A stretch of 64,000 bases of DNA from Ciborinia camelliae (taxonomy: Eukaryota > Ascomycota > Leotiomycetes > Helotiales > Sclerotiniaceae): assembly GCA_025890175.1 (NCBI GenBank), contig JANPYM010000013.1:884777-948776 (forward strand), read 5' to 3'. Below the pieces are notes generated by a model, which saw only the letters and a list, made by a program, of their open reading frames with translations, had not been told where the DNA came from and searched no databases. A program made the position numbers and the translations under genes. The first letter of the stretch is position 1. Every line of letters starts with the position of its first letter. This document shows positions 23,851 to 35,180 of this stretch, piece by piece.

Positions 23851-24702
23851 TTATTTTATATCATTTTCTTTCATTCTCAATGATAGCCCCACCGAATACC
23901 TTATTCTTTTATTCCCAATGATAGCCCCACCGAATACCTTATTCTTGAAGTGAATCACATGCTTCCCCTTCATCATAGGGGAGTTCATTGTTTTACTCTC
24001 CTCACTTCCCCTCGTTCTATTTCCCACCGGGGTTCTTTTCGTCTGGTTGGATCCATTGCCTGGTCGGTTCGTAATCTGAGATGGATTCAAGTCCTGACTC
24101 TTATTCTTGTACCTAGACATACGCATCATCGCGCTCACAGCCAGCTCCGCTTGTTCTTGTATATCATCCATCTTAGCAGTCATAGCCGCTTCCTTGGTAG
24201 ATATTAACATCGTACCGAATATTTCCTCATCCTTGTTATCCTTTCCCACACCAGCGGGTATCCTCCTTCCGGACAAGTCATAGCCATGCTTCTTCAAGGC
24301 CTCTATAACCGCAGTTCTGACCCTCCGTACCATATAGGTTCGTATAACTTTCTTATTCCCTCCATTGAGCTTCGCACAAAAAATCGAGACCCATAAAGGA
24401 GAGGTTTTGTTGGTTAAAAGATGTTGGATATGATAATGTTCTGGATGGTGGGTTTTTGAAATCGCTGGAGCTTGCTGGGCGGTATAGGCGTGGACAGGAG
24501 CCAGTTTGTAACTAAAACATTGGTCATCCCCTTTGATACCTTTTAGTGATCCATAACCTAGGGCAACTGGTCCGACGATTTCACCAGAGAGTATCATACT
24601 CGAGAACTTGGCTGTCACACCAGTTGCAGCTTTTGAAGCCATTTGGAGGATTGATCGAAAGAGTTTTGAGGCGAGAGTACAGTAGTATTTCGTGAGGATC
24701 AT
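23851..24702 (-). CDS. Hypothetical protein, 283 aa, with duplicated C-terminal end
   Basis: This is an intronless ORF. The N-terminus (MILTKYYCTLASKLFRSILQ) is basic and hydroxylated with no acid residues, so mitochondrial targeting is possible; Met21 is an alternative start. The middle part is folded-looking (SPLWVSIFCAKLNGGNKKVI, then a basic helix with RTAVIEALKKHGYDLSGRR). The last third is charged and low-complexity. I do not recognise the family. The 3' end carries a 38-bp tandem duplication (23873-23910 and 23911-23948) that changes the frame. With one copy the protein would end ...KNKVFGGAIIENERK; with two it continues to ...GNKRIRYSVGLSLRMKENDIK. Confidence 0.6.
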   Translation of the reverse strand: MILTKYYCTLASKLFRSILQMASKAATGVTAKFSSMILSGEIVGPVALGYGSLKGIKGDDQCFSYKLAPVHAYTAQQAPAISKTHHPEHYHIQHLLTNKTSPLWVSIFCAKLNGGNKKVIRTYMVRRVRTAVIEALKKHGYDLSGRRIPAGVGKDNKDEEIFGTMLISTKEAAMTAKMDDIQEQAELAVSAMMRMSRYKNKSQDLNPSQITNRPGNGSNQTKRTPVGNRTRGSEESKTMNSPMMKGKHVIHFKNKVFGGAIIGNKRIRYSVGLSLRMKENDIK

Positions 24703-25317
24703 GCACTACCTAAAGGTAAGGGATCAATTCATATGTAGCAAGTAGTGTTCTCTCTATTTTCTGAACGGGAGACAATGGTTTTGAGAATTGATAAATGTGT
24801 TGTATTGGTCATTGTTGTTTTTCCCCAATTGCAATAGTTAAAGTCAAAGTAGTTGTTGAAGGTTAAAGAGTACCTAAAGTAAGAGAAAAGTAAGGTAAAG
24901 TATAGTATGTACTAGGCTGGTAGGCTGGTGGGCTAATAGTCTGGTACAGTAGTAGAGCCGTAATAAACATTAGCGAATCATTAGGTAATCACCTGGGCAT
25001 TACGTAATCATTCCTGGTCCTACGGATTACCTAAGGTCAGTGACCACCAAAATTATGACACTAGTAGAGTAGGTAGTAAACTGCTTATCTAAGGTACCCG
25101 ACTTTATTATTACTCCTACGTACCAGTCCAGAAAGAAATAATTAATTATCAATTTGGTAAGGTTACTTACTACCTACTTTAACATCGCATCGCCTCTTCT
25201 TCCTCTTCATCAAACTTATTCCTTCACAACCACAAAAGATAATAATATCGCAAACCATAACTCTTTCTCAAAACAGATTTCAAAAAACTCACAAGTAGAA
25301 GTAAAACAACAGCAAAT
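24703..25317. other. Intergenic between divergent genes
   Basis: This is a shared promoter region of the hypothetical gene (-) and eIF1A (+). Short ACCTACT/TAGGTAA motifs are frequent. No gene is seen. Confidence 0.6.
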
Positions 25318-25986
25318 ATGCCTAAGAATAAGGGAAAGGTAAGAGGATACTGTCGTTTTTTTAATTGGAAATATTCCACCCCCACTATCTTGACCTAGGC
25401 TGACACGATTGCGAAAAACAGGGAGGAAAGAACAGGCGTCGTGGAAAGAACGAGAACGACAATGAGAAGCGTGAATTAACCTTCAAGGAGGAAGGTCAAG
25501 GTACATACTCCTTACAACTACTCTCTACCTCTGATGCCCTTACCGCTCCATCTTCGAAGCGTTTTCACTTCAAATCCAATCAACTAACCGCCCCTTCACA
25601 CAGAATATGCTCAAGTAATCAAGATGCTCGGAAACGGTCGTCTCGAAGCCCTCTGCTTCGACGGTACAAGACGTCTCGCACATATCCGAGGAAAACTCCG
25701 CAAGAAGGTCTGGATCAACCAAGGCGACATCATTCTCCTCTCCCTCCGTGACTACCAAGATGAGAAGGGAGACGTCATCCTCAAGTACAGCGCCGACGAA
25801 GCCAGAAGCTTGAAAGCCTACGGAGAATTACCCGAGAGCGCAAAGATCAACGAGACCGATACCTACGGACAAGGCGAAGATGGAGATTGCAACTTCGAGT
25901 TCGATGATGATAGAGATAGTGGTTCTGAGTCTGATGACGCTGCTGATGGAGGAAAGGGCAAGGAGATTGATATTGATGATATCTAA
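25318..25986 (+). CDS. TIF11: Translation initiation factor eIF1A, 160 aa
   Basis: The exons are 25318-25338 (MPKNKGK), 25422-25500 and 25604-25986, with introns of 83 and 103 nt. The basic N-terminal tail [19 protein letters not shown] and the OB-fold core ([45 protein letters not shown]) are those of eIF1A. The tail is acidic and ends in DIDDI, the motif that binds eIF5B. The factor acts on the 40S subunit in scanning and start-codon choice. The length is a little above the usual 145-153 residues because of the acidic tail. The 7-codon first exon is set by the highly conserved [15 protein letters not shown] start. Confidence 0.97.
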
Positions 25987-26562
25987 ATGCCTGGCGGATT
26001 AATGTGGTTCCCTCCACGAAGCTTGATTATGGTGGTTAGGGGGATGGAAAGAAAGACTGTCTTCTCTCTCAATCTCGTTGGATTTGGTCATTGTTTCACT
26101 CGCTGGATCCCGAGAACCTCGACAGGCATTTTTCCTTCTAGTGCTTCACTCGACTGGCGATATGTGTATAGTGGGAGAGACGTTATACATGTATTGACCA
26201 GCAAATCTATTCCCATTCTGCGTAGCATAGACTGAAGGCTATCCGAATATCGAAATAGTTTTCTCATTATAAATATTGTATCTGTGGATGGTGACCCAAA
26301 TTGAGACTTCATTTAACCCTTAAATGCACAACACGCAGAAATCTTTATATTTCAATTTTTAATGTTCTTGATTGATTTGACTAAAACTCTGTACACTTGA
26401 GTTGGCTTCTTTCTATGACATTCATGTTGTCCTGCAGTGGCCAACTTTGACCGAATGTCTTTCCTTGATTTGGCTTTGGCATTCGCTCAATATACTCCAA
26501 ACTTCACTCCATTGTGGTTTCATTTCTTTTCCAGAGTAAACAATCCACCGTACTAATAACTT
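25987..26562. other. Intergenic between convergent genes
   Basis: These are the 3' flanks of eIF1A (+) and LAS17 (-). A plus-strand ORF at 25987-26235 directly after the eIF1A stop has no protein-like features. Confidence 0.6.
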
Positions 26563-28625
26563 CTACCAATCATCGTCTTCTGCTTCGTCATCTGATCAAA
26601 ATGTTACTAAAAAAAGCGAAATCCAGGAGTATAGAAAAACACTTACCACTATCGCTAACTTTCTGCTTTCTCTTGTTCAAAGCTATTTGCAATGCATCTG
26701 CCAAACCGCCTCCGCCCCCTGAAGACGCACCGGCGGGGGGGTAGTCCACTACCTGCAGGTCCAGTATCTCCCCCGGGAACCGCAGCCGCACTTCTGTCTC
26801 TAATTTGTGATCTGTCAACTTTCTTCAAAGCCCCAATACCGCCGGCCTTTTGGATGTTTGCCATTAGATTTGCACGGTCACCAGTAGGTTTTGGTGGCGC
26901 TGGAACTCCTGATGCATAGCCAGAATCGCGATTTGGAGGTGGTGGTGGAGGAGGAGCTGGTGGCCCATTTCCTGGAGGTGGTGGTGGAGGCGCTGGTGGA
27001 CCACCAAATGATGGCATGGGGGGCGGAGGAGGCGGAAGAGGCCCTCCAAATGAAGGGGGTGGCCCGGGGGGTGGCGGGGGTGCAGCGGACGATGGTATGG
27101 GTGGAGCTGCTGATTGTGGCAGAGGTGGTGGAAGTGGAGCACTCATTTGAGGTAAAGGAGGCGGAGGGGGTGCGGTGTCTCTTGGAGGTAATGGTATAGG
27201 ACGAGTAGAAGCAGGAGGCAAGGGGGGCGCACTCGGGGATGCTGGAGTTTTGGGGGGGCAAAGGTGGAGGAGGAATATGTGCAGGTGGTATGGCATGGGC
27301 GCTGCTTGATTGATGGATATCTCTTGGGGGAGGAGGTGGTACGGGGCCTCGTTGTGGTGTAGGAGGTGGTGCCGTTGTTCTTGTACCTGTGAAAGGGGGA
27401 GGGACTCCAAATTTCGAGCCTGATTCCCCTGGTTCGTAATCCTCGATAGGTGTTTTCGCAGGCCTTGGCGGTGGAGGTGGCCCTGGATTGGAAGAAGCAT
27501 GTGCTCGAGAGGGTGCTTTATTATTGGTATGCGCAAACTTGCCAGCATCTGCGAATGGCGGTGGAGCTGCAAATCTAGGGGGAGGAGGTCCTCTGGGTGG
27601 CGAAGGCTCTCTTGGTGGTGTTGGTTCTCGCGGAATATCTGCTTTAGATCGCCGAGGTGCAGGAGGTGGAGGTGGTGCCCCTCGTCCTTGACCAGCCGTG
27701 GAATTTTGAGGACTATCAGAACGTGCTCGAGATGCCGCAGGAGGAGGTGGTGGAGGAGGGACCTTATTTCTTTGATTCTCGATGCCACTAGGTGCGGGTA
27801 TTATGCCTTGCTGAGTTTGTTGCTCTCGAATATAGTCTGCAATAAAATCCTGGTTGTCTCTGATCATATCGTCCGTAATGCCCATTTGCCTCAAATCCTC
27901 GCCCCATGTTTCTCGCCAATGAGGATCGATTGCCTCTAAAGCTGCATATTCAGGCTGTGCCGACTTGAAGCTTCCACCCGAGTGTCTGTTATTCTGCGCC
28001 GGATGCGCCGGATGTGAGGGTGGAAGTGCATAGCTAGGAGAATCGGGAGGAGTAGGTTGTATCGATGGAGCGGAAGAATGTCGGTGCCCACCAAAGAAAC
28101 CACCAAGGAGACTATGCTTGTGAACTGGAGCAGCACCCCCAAAAGGGTTGGCCTTGGTAGCTTTACTAGCATTCTTTTCCCTATCATTCATCTTTTTCAT
28201 AAAGGTTTTGGCTTCCTTCTCGTCCACGAAGGACAATCCAGCCAGGCATTCTTCTGTTTCAAAGGTATGAAAGAATGTTCTATCCGAATTATACGACCAT
28301 GTATCGTATATCTCTTGATCCCATATAACACCTCTATTCGCAGACTATAGTATAGGAAGTTAGCTTTTGATAATCGATAAGGTGCCCGCGGCTAGCATGG
28401 AGGGGAATCACGAACTGAGACATCGACGAGTTTTATCCAGTAAGTATTTCCAACGAGATCATTCGCAAGTACTGCCGCTCCTTGTAGACCAGTGTATGTC
28501 CATTTATGACGATTGGGATAAGCAATATATAAACGGGCCACCGCTACAGCCTGGATTTTGTTCGAGGCCTTTGGTACCATGCGTTTGACCGTCTCTTTAT
28601 CATCTTCTGACAATATGGAAGGCAT
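26563..28625 (-). CDS. LAS17: WASP-family actin nucleation promoter Las17, about 645 aa, two frameshifts in this sequence
   Basis: Exon 1 is 28625-28416 and the long exon 28344-26647; the last exon, 26591-26563, encodes DDEAEDDDW plus a stop. Exon 1 and the start of exon 2 form a WH1/EVH1 domain (NTYWIKLVDVS, NRGVIWDQEIYDTW). A very long proline-rich region follows (PPPPPP runs). The C-terminus has a WH2-like actin-binding segment (NLMANIQKAGGIGALKKVDR) and an acidic tail with terminal Trp that binds Arp2/3. In yeast, Las17 drives actin assembly at endocytic patches. The frame breaks twice, at plus-strand G7 runs 27252-27258 and 26735-26741. In both, one base fewer would restore the expected protein. 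A homopolymer base-call error is more likely than loss of an important gene, but a real lesion cannot be excluded. Confidence 0.85.
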
Positions 28626-29755
28626 TTTGTAGGTTTAGGGATAATCTACTAGTCCCGATGGATTTTCTCGAGTCTATATCGTATCTGTCCTGCTCCTATT
28701 ATTTGTATTTTCGAAGAACTTATGGAAACAAGGTTCGGTCGTGTGGGAGATTGCTCTCGTGTTGGTAGCACTTCTCACACTTTCTCTTAAGCATTGGAAA
28801 GTAGGGATGATTTTGCGATGATTCGTTTTCTATCGCAATGAATTGAAGTAGGGAGTTGGACCAAAAAGTAAAGCGAATGATACTGGTCCTTTAGGTAGCC
28901 AAATTGCGCAGCGATTATGTGCTTATTCACAGTTCAAGGTTCACAGTGATTGAAACGGTGAATGTCAAGTTGGGCACAGATGTCCGGGTACAGTACTAGC
29001 TGGAGGTGGTAGGTATGGTTGCTTTATCGGTAATATTATATGGGTAATAATGGCTGCTATGGACAGTCCAGTACGACAAATGCCAAGTAATTCAGCCACT
29101 GATCGGGGCAAAGCCACAAAATGTTCCGATCCTCAAAGAAAACGAATGGATGGATGGATGGATGGATGAGATGACAATTCCAAAATCTTATTACCTTCCC
29201 TTCGTCATTGATGAATGCGAACCCCTTTCATTGATATTACTCTGGAAACGCGCGTACTGATCACAGGCATATCTATCTATCTATCTATATCTATGTCCCT
29301 TGAAATCTTCCAATACGATAAGATATCACAACCTAGCAGGCAGTTTTTGAGTTCAATCCGTCCAATACCAACGATACATCCATCCATCCATCTCTGTACG
29401 TACGAAGGACTAACCGAGTTGCATTGAAAGGGGGATTGGCCACTCTTATTTGCGGGGATATCAACATGCACAAGATACAAGATATGGTGCACACCTGCAT
29501 CGTATGTTCGAGAATGACAGGAGTTTCATTTCGGGATATTGTCCTTGCTAATCATGTATGTCCCACAATGTTTCCACCATCAGACGTTTCCTGGACTATT
29601 CCATCCCATCCTCCTAACGCCAACCATCCATGAGTCCTCCCTTCATTACATTTCGTTCGGAATGGTCGTAGAATTCGTGTAAGGTCCTCAACAGTCTATT
29701 GGATCAGTTTAACCTATCAAATGCAGTATGGGATAGGTAGGCATACCAAAGAGGT
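28626..29755. other. Intergenic, no gene seen
   Basis: This contains the upstream region of LAS17 and short ATGG and TCTA tetranucleotide runs (about 29147-29167 and 29271-29290). ORFs at 29215-29633 are unlike proteins. Confidence 0.55.
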
Positions 29756-30010
29756 TTACTTGTTTAAGGCAGCAGTCTTTGCTTCACGGTCCGCCTTTGA
29801 CCCCTCTGGCTCTGGCATGCTGTTGGGAATAACAGGACCTGGGTTTGCCTCGTGATGATGGAATTGAACTTTCTCTCCCTTCACTTCGCCTTGATTGTGA
29901 AGAGGATGATCGCTAGCATTATTATCGGTCTTTGAGGATGAGTTCTTCATAACGTGCTCAGTTACTGCACCAGCTTCGTGGTGGTGAGTTTCATCTGGAC
30001 CGGCAGGCAT
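29756..30010 (-). CDS. Small hydrophilic His-containing protein, 84 aa
   Basis: This single-exon ORF begins MPAGPDETHHHEAGAVTEHV and ends SKADREAKTAALNK. It is very hydrophilic and probably disordered, with two HHHE clusters (about residues 9-12 and 51-54) and a Pro-rich PGPVIPNSMPEPEG stretch. There is no signal peptide or membrane helix. The compositional character and clean start suggest a real gene of the small, stress-type hydrophilic proteins common in ascomycetes. I do not recognise a named family. The paired His clusters could bind metal, but that is a guess. Confidence 0.6.
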   Translation of the reverse strand: MPAGPDETHHHEAGAVTEHVMKNSSSKTDNNASDHPLHNQGEVKGEKVQFHHHEANPGPVIPNSMPEPEGSKADREAKTAALNK

Positions 30011-30547
30011 GATGTAGGATTATTATTTAATGATTTAGTTGACTTTGGAAAGATTCGTACTAGGTAGATTCTTAGATTGTAGAATTAGATTATTGTTTGA
30101 AGACAACGTACTTAAAAACGTTAACAGGATTCTTTGATTTCCGAGTCTCTATATAAGCCATATATAGCCATATTGCCCCTCATGACGTAGGCAAAGAAAG
30201 GTAGGTACGTTCGTGGGCCACAGACGAGGATCCGGCTTTTTTGTGTTAAGATAACTTTGACTGCCAATAACGACTATAATTATTGCAAACGGTAGGTAAT
30301 ATTTAATATTATTTTCAAAGTTTTTAGTAAATTGGATAGCCATTAATAAAATACGTTATTTTTTAACCTTTTAAAACAACTCATCTGAAACCAAACCAAA
30401 CCAAACCAAACCAAACTTGAGGTGGTGAAGTGCTATACCAGTTGCGGCACGGGGATATCGTATCGCTGAAATCTACCTACCTACTACTTCTGACATCGTG
30501 TGTAGTTCGCGTCAACCTGCAAATGATCAATGCGCCATGATCCTCCA
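30011..30547. other. Intergenic between divergent genes
   Basis: This is a shared upstream region of the 84-aa gene (-) and the XPF gene (+). A short (CCAAA)n run of about five units lies at 30390-30415. No gene is seen. Confidence 0.6.
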
Positions 30548-33397
30548 ATGTCTTCAGCAAATGGTGGACAGCAGCCCGTAAAGCTATCACTGCCATTGGT
30601 AAGTTGGTCAATCTAGCTTCTCATGAATGGAATGACATGGCATACTAATAAACTGCAGAAATACCAACAAGAAATATTTCAAGAGCTTCGACAGAAGGAT
30701 GAACTTGTCATCCTTGCTCGCGGTCTCGGTCTTTTTAGACTTGTTACGAACCTCCTTCATTCATATGATGCAGCCGGAAATAATCTAATAATATTGGTTG
30801 GTGCCGATGATCGAGAAAATGGATGGATTGGAGAAGCCTTGGCGGAGCATGCTGCTATCAGCATGGCCCCAAAAGCGCGGGGCCTCTCTGTAGTCAATAC
30901 GGATCTCATGACTGTTGGCACAAGAGAGAAGATGTATGAGCAAGGAGGAATCTTTAGCATTACATCTAGGATTCTTGTTGTCGATCTTTTGACCAGCTTA
31001 TTGGATCCAGAGACCATCACAGGTTTGGTAGTCCTACATGCAGATAAAGTTGTAGCTACATCGTTGGAGGCTTTCATACTACGAATTTACAGACAGAAGA
31101 ATAAGGCTGGGTTTCTCAAGGCCTTCTCGGATAACCCAGAACCATTTGCGACTGGATTCTCGCCACTATCGACTATGATGCGAAATTTATTTCTGCGAAA
31201 TGTTTCAATATGGCCTAGGTTCCATGTAAATGTCGCGCAAGCTTTGGAAGGCAAGAAAAAGGCAGAGGTCATTGAACTCGAAGTTTCGATGTCTGACTCG
31301 ATGCGAGATATTCAAAATGCCATAATGGAGTGCGTAGAGGTTAGTGTTGGAGAACTGAAGAAATCGAACTCTGGGTTAGATATGGAAGATTGGAACGTCG
31401 ATAGTGCTCTGCACAAGCAGTTTGACATAGTCGTTCGGAGACAACTTGATCCAGTATGGCATCGAGTCAGTTGGAAGACGAAACAGATTGTCAATGATTT
31501 GACCGTTTTAAGAAGGATGCTACATTCTCTATTAACATGTGATGCGGTCTCATTCAATCGCCAATTAGATTATATTCTCGCTACACACAAACCTCCCTCG
31601 GGATCTATAAGGCAAAATCAATCCCCTTGGCTATTCCTTGATGCAGCACATGTCGTATTTGACACTGCAAAGAGACGGGTATACGCAGGCAAGGCTGCAC
31701 GGACGGAAGATGCTGATTCTCTAAAGCCAGTGCTCGAGGAACAGCCAAAATGGGCAGTACTGGCTGAAGTGCTAGATGAGATTGACCAAGATCTTTATTT
31801 TAATCCCGTCCCATTGGATGATTCGAATGGCACAATCTTGATAATGTGTACAGATTCAGCTCAATGTTGGCAGCTGCGAGAATACCTTCAAAGTATGCAC
31901 GCTCGTCCAGGAACAGACGAGAATGATGAGGACGAAGAACAAGAGCCATCGGCAGAGATCATGATGAGGCGAAAACTGCGTAGCTATTTAGAATGGAAGA
32001 AAAAGTTCGCCAAAACCAGCGCGACTCTCTTCGAAGAGAATCAAAATGCACTAAACGGCGTCAGCAACACAAACAATGTTACGAACAGCTCCCGAGGTAA
32101 AGCTCCCGAAAATAAAAGGAGAAGAGTAAGAGGTGGCGCTTCAAGCTCGGGATCAACACGTGCCACAAATGGCAGCCTTCAAGCAGCAGAAGATAAGCCA
32201 CTTGAGGTTGCTGAACTAATGTCAGAGATAAAACCTACGGAACTAGAGGCATTACAAAAAGAAGAAGTCGTCGCAGATCCTCTGGATGACATGGAAGATT
32301 ATTATCAGCTGTATGAGATGAAGGATCTCGTCGTGGTTCATGCGTACGACGGGGATATGGATGAGCATATTCTCGAAGAGGTGAAACCACGGTATATCAT
32401 CATGTATGAACCCGATACATCTTTTGTTCGTCGAATAGAGGTCTATCGCTCTTCGCATAATGATCGGAACGTACGAGTATACTTTATTTATTATGGCGGT
32501 TCAGTGGAGGAACAACGCTACTTATCGTCCACTCGCCGAGAGAAAGATGCCTTCACAAAACTTATCAAGGAAAAGGCCAATATGTCTCTTGTACATACTC
32601 TCGATGCGCATGGTATCGAAGATCCACAAGAAGCTTTCCTTCGTACAATCAATACCCGTATTGCGGGTGGAGGACGTTTGGCGGCTACAGCCCAGCCACC
32701 ACGGGTGGTAGTTGATGTCCGAGAATTTCGCTCCTCACTTCCATCTCTACTTCACGGTCGTAACATGATCGTGGTGCCTTGTATGCTTACCGTCGGAGAT
32801 TATGTTCTCTCCCCTAGCATCTGCGTGGAGCGTAAATCAATCAGAGATCTAATTTCATCGTTTAAAGACGGCCGTCTGTATAATCAAGCCGAGACTATGC
32901 TTGAACATTACAAGTCACCTATGTTACTCATTGAATTTGACCAAGGCAAATCTTTCACCCTCGAACCCTTTGCAGATCTCTCAGGTTCTCTATCGTCCGT
33001 ATCGGCCGCAAACGCATCATCTGATCTTCAATCCAAACTCGTACTTCTCACTCTCGCATTTCCCAAGCTCCGAATAATCTGGAGTTCCAGTCCATATCAA
33101 ACTGCGGAAATATTCGAAAGTCTTAAAACTCAAGAACATGAACCGGATCCCATACAAGCAGTGAAAATTGGACTTGAGGGGGGTGCAAGTGCTGATGATC
33201 AGGCTTTTAATCGGGAGCCTCAGGATATGTTGAGAGTGGTACCTGGTGTTACGGGAAAAAATTTGGGAAATTTGATAGTTAAGTTAGGGAGCATTAAGGA
33301 AGTTGCTAATGCGAGTCTGGGGGAATTGGAGCCGGTGGTTGGGAAGGAGGCTGGAAGGCAGATTCATGGGTTCTTTAACAAAAGTGTACTTGAATGA
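30548..33397 (+). CDS. RAD1: XPF/Rad1 structure-specific endonuclease subunit, 929 aa
   Basis: Exon 1 is 30548-30598 (MSSANGGQQPVKLSLPL) and exon 2 is 30659-33397. The start is chosen because the splice gives the typical KLSLPLKYQQEIFQEL opening. The N-terminal half is the degenerate SF2 helicase-like module (ELVILARGLGLFRLVTNLLH). The ERCC4 nuclease domain carries GDYVLSPSICVERKSIRDLI, with the catalytic ERKxxxD at about residues 741-747. The C-terminus has the tandem helix-hairpin-helix (VVPGVTGKNLGNLIVKLGSI). With Rad10/ERCC1 it cuts the 5' side of bubbles in nucleotide excision repair and acts in crosslink repair and single-strand annealing. The length is typical and all key residues are present. 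Confidence 0.96.
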
Positions 33398-34440
33398 TGT
33401 GGCTAAATTTGGAATAACATGGAGGGGTTTAGGTAGTCGTAGATGCCATGATTAGTGGCTATTCTCCATACCAACACCTATACATGATGAGTATTAACGG
33501 ATGCGGCAAAAGTTCACCATGAAAATCAACATCAGACTAACACTTCAGAAGAAATAAACACTCAAGCGCTTCGAAAATCGAGCATTGTGGAATCAAAACC
33601 ACACCGGCTAGTTTCGAAGCACAAGCACAAGCACAAGCACAAGCACCAGCCAACGTTATCTTTCGAGAACCCACGTTCCGTTCTCCACCTTTCGTACCGT
33701 TTTGCTCCATTAAAAATGTCTAGGAGAGCAGAATATTGCAGAGTGACTGTCACAGTGCGACATGTATGTAGTGACACTTTAGTTTGGCGTTGAAAGACGG
33801 AAATTGGATTATGCTATCAGGATTTGAAACTGGATACAACCTTGGAAGCATCCACGACTCAAGAAGGTTGTCGAGAGATATCGCGATGTAACCACACTTA
33901 TGTGTGCGCATCTATGGAGGGATACGTCATAATAAGTCAATGAACAATCAAACAATACATACTGTACCTACCTACCTAGTACCTACCTACCTAGTACCTA
34001 CCTAGGTAATCAAGCAGGAAACAGCTCGGGAACATCCATCCCGTACCCGTCCTTCCACATTCAGAAAAAGAATCTCAATTGACGCCATGGATCAGCACCT
34101 AAGGTTATGATAAGTGAAATCCAAATCCACCATTCCCCTCTTGGTTATTAATGAAAAGTTCCAAAGGGTTCATGTGGCTAGTGACATTGAAATGGATATC
34201 AAAGCACACATGCAACGCCACACACACAATTACCACTTATTACGGTAAACAAGATCATCGCATGGATATGGATAACTGTATTTCCAAGGCGTTAAAACGG
34301 CATTTGAAAAGACGCCATGCCTTGTTTTTGGATTTCAAAGTCTAAGACTACTGTACCTAGGTAGGAGTAAGTGAAGGGGATTAGTCAGCAGGATTAGGTT
34401 TATAAGCTTAGGTAGTTCATGCACTATCGCCCTTAGGGGT

Positions 34441-34470
34441 ATGGTGCATGGTTCAGTGGTAGAGCTCTCC
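34441..34470 (+). pseudogene. tRNA-Gly-like 5' half (relic)
   Basis: The sequence GCATGGTTCAGTGGTAGAGC has the D-arm and A-box of a eukaryotic tRNA (TGGTTCAGTGG), close to tRNA-Gly. No matching anticodon arm, B-box (GGTTCGAnTCC) or acceptor end follows within 100 bases. It is at most a broken tRNA or tRNA-derived fragment. Confidence 0.35.
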
Positions 34471-34898
34471 ATTTTAATTCTAGCCTATTTTCTGTAGGTA
34501 ACTTGAAAAATGCGAGACGTAACCAATGAGATCAAGGGATGGTGAGTGAGATGCGATTAGATCTTCTTCTTTTGGCAGCACGGGAGAACGGGAGAAGGAA
34601 GAAAGCAAGGAGTGAATGTGACTGAAGGAGAGTGAATAAAGAAGTTCTACCTAGCGTGGAAAAATAGGAAAAATTCAAGGTTGTGACGTCACGCAGATTG
34701 ATATCATATCATCTCCAAATTTTAATGGTCCATGGATATCTTTGCCGTCAACTGGTATCTTTCTAGGTAGGTAGTACGTAGTAGGTATTCCAAGGTTGTT
34801 ACATCAAATGTTATGGTATGCTGGTATGATGGTATGATGGTATGACGCCATGAAATTGTTTGATTGGAAAGGATGGAAAGTCAAGTTTTGCTTTAAAG

Positions 34899-34923
34899 GT
34901 GAAGGTGAAGGTGAAGGTGAAGG
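34899..34923. repeat. (GGTGAA)n microsatellite
   Basis: About four hexamer units lie upstream of the 66-aa gene. Confidence 0.85.
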
Positions 34924-34991
34924 AATATATAGAGAGGGTACGTTCTCGTTGATTTCGATCTCTTTTTCTTCTCCATATCAAATCAAATCAA

Positions 34992-34992
<1 letters not shown>

Positions 34993-35040
<48 letters not shown>

Positions 35041-35044
35041 TACA
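34993..35044. repeat. (ACACAT)n microsatellite
   Basis: About nine near-perfect hexamer units lie in the probable promoter or 5' UTR of the 66-aa gene, roughly 140 bases before its start codon. Confidence 0.92.
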
Positions 35045-35180
35045 TACAATCAATCGATTATATCAACAAATAATCCAAACGCAATAATCTCGAGATCTTC
35101 TTGACGTTTTAATCAACAATCCTTTACCCATACACCAATACAACAACTCAAAGTAACTCCTCAGTACAAATCAATTCAAA

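Larger units (their letters stand above)
33398..35180. other. Intergenic with microsatellites and a tRNA-like fragment
   Basis: No protein gene is seen. It contains a (GCACAA)n run at about 33619-33647, clusters of CTACCTACCTAGGTA near 33968-34010, a tRNA-like 5' fragment at about 34441-34470, and two microsatellites just upstream of the 66-aa gene. The ORF at 34850-35104 is mostly microsatellite. Confidence 0.55.

Noticed and set aside
34850..35104. 84-aa plus-strand ORF
   Set aside because: It is largely translation of (GGTGAA)n and (ACACAT)n microsatellites.
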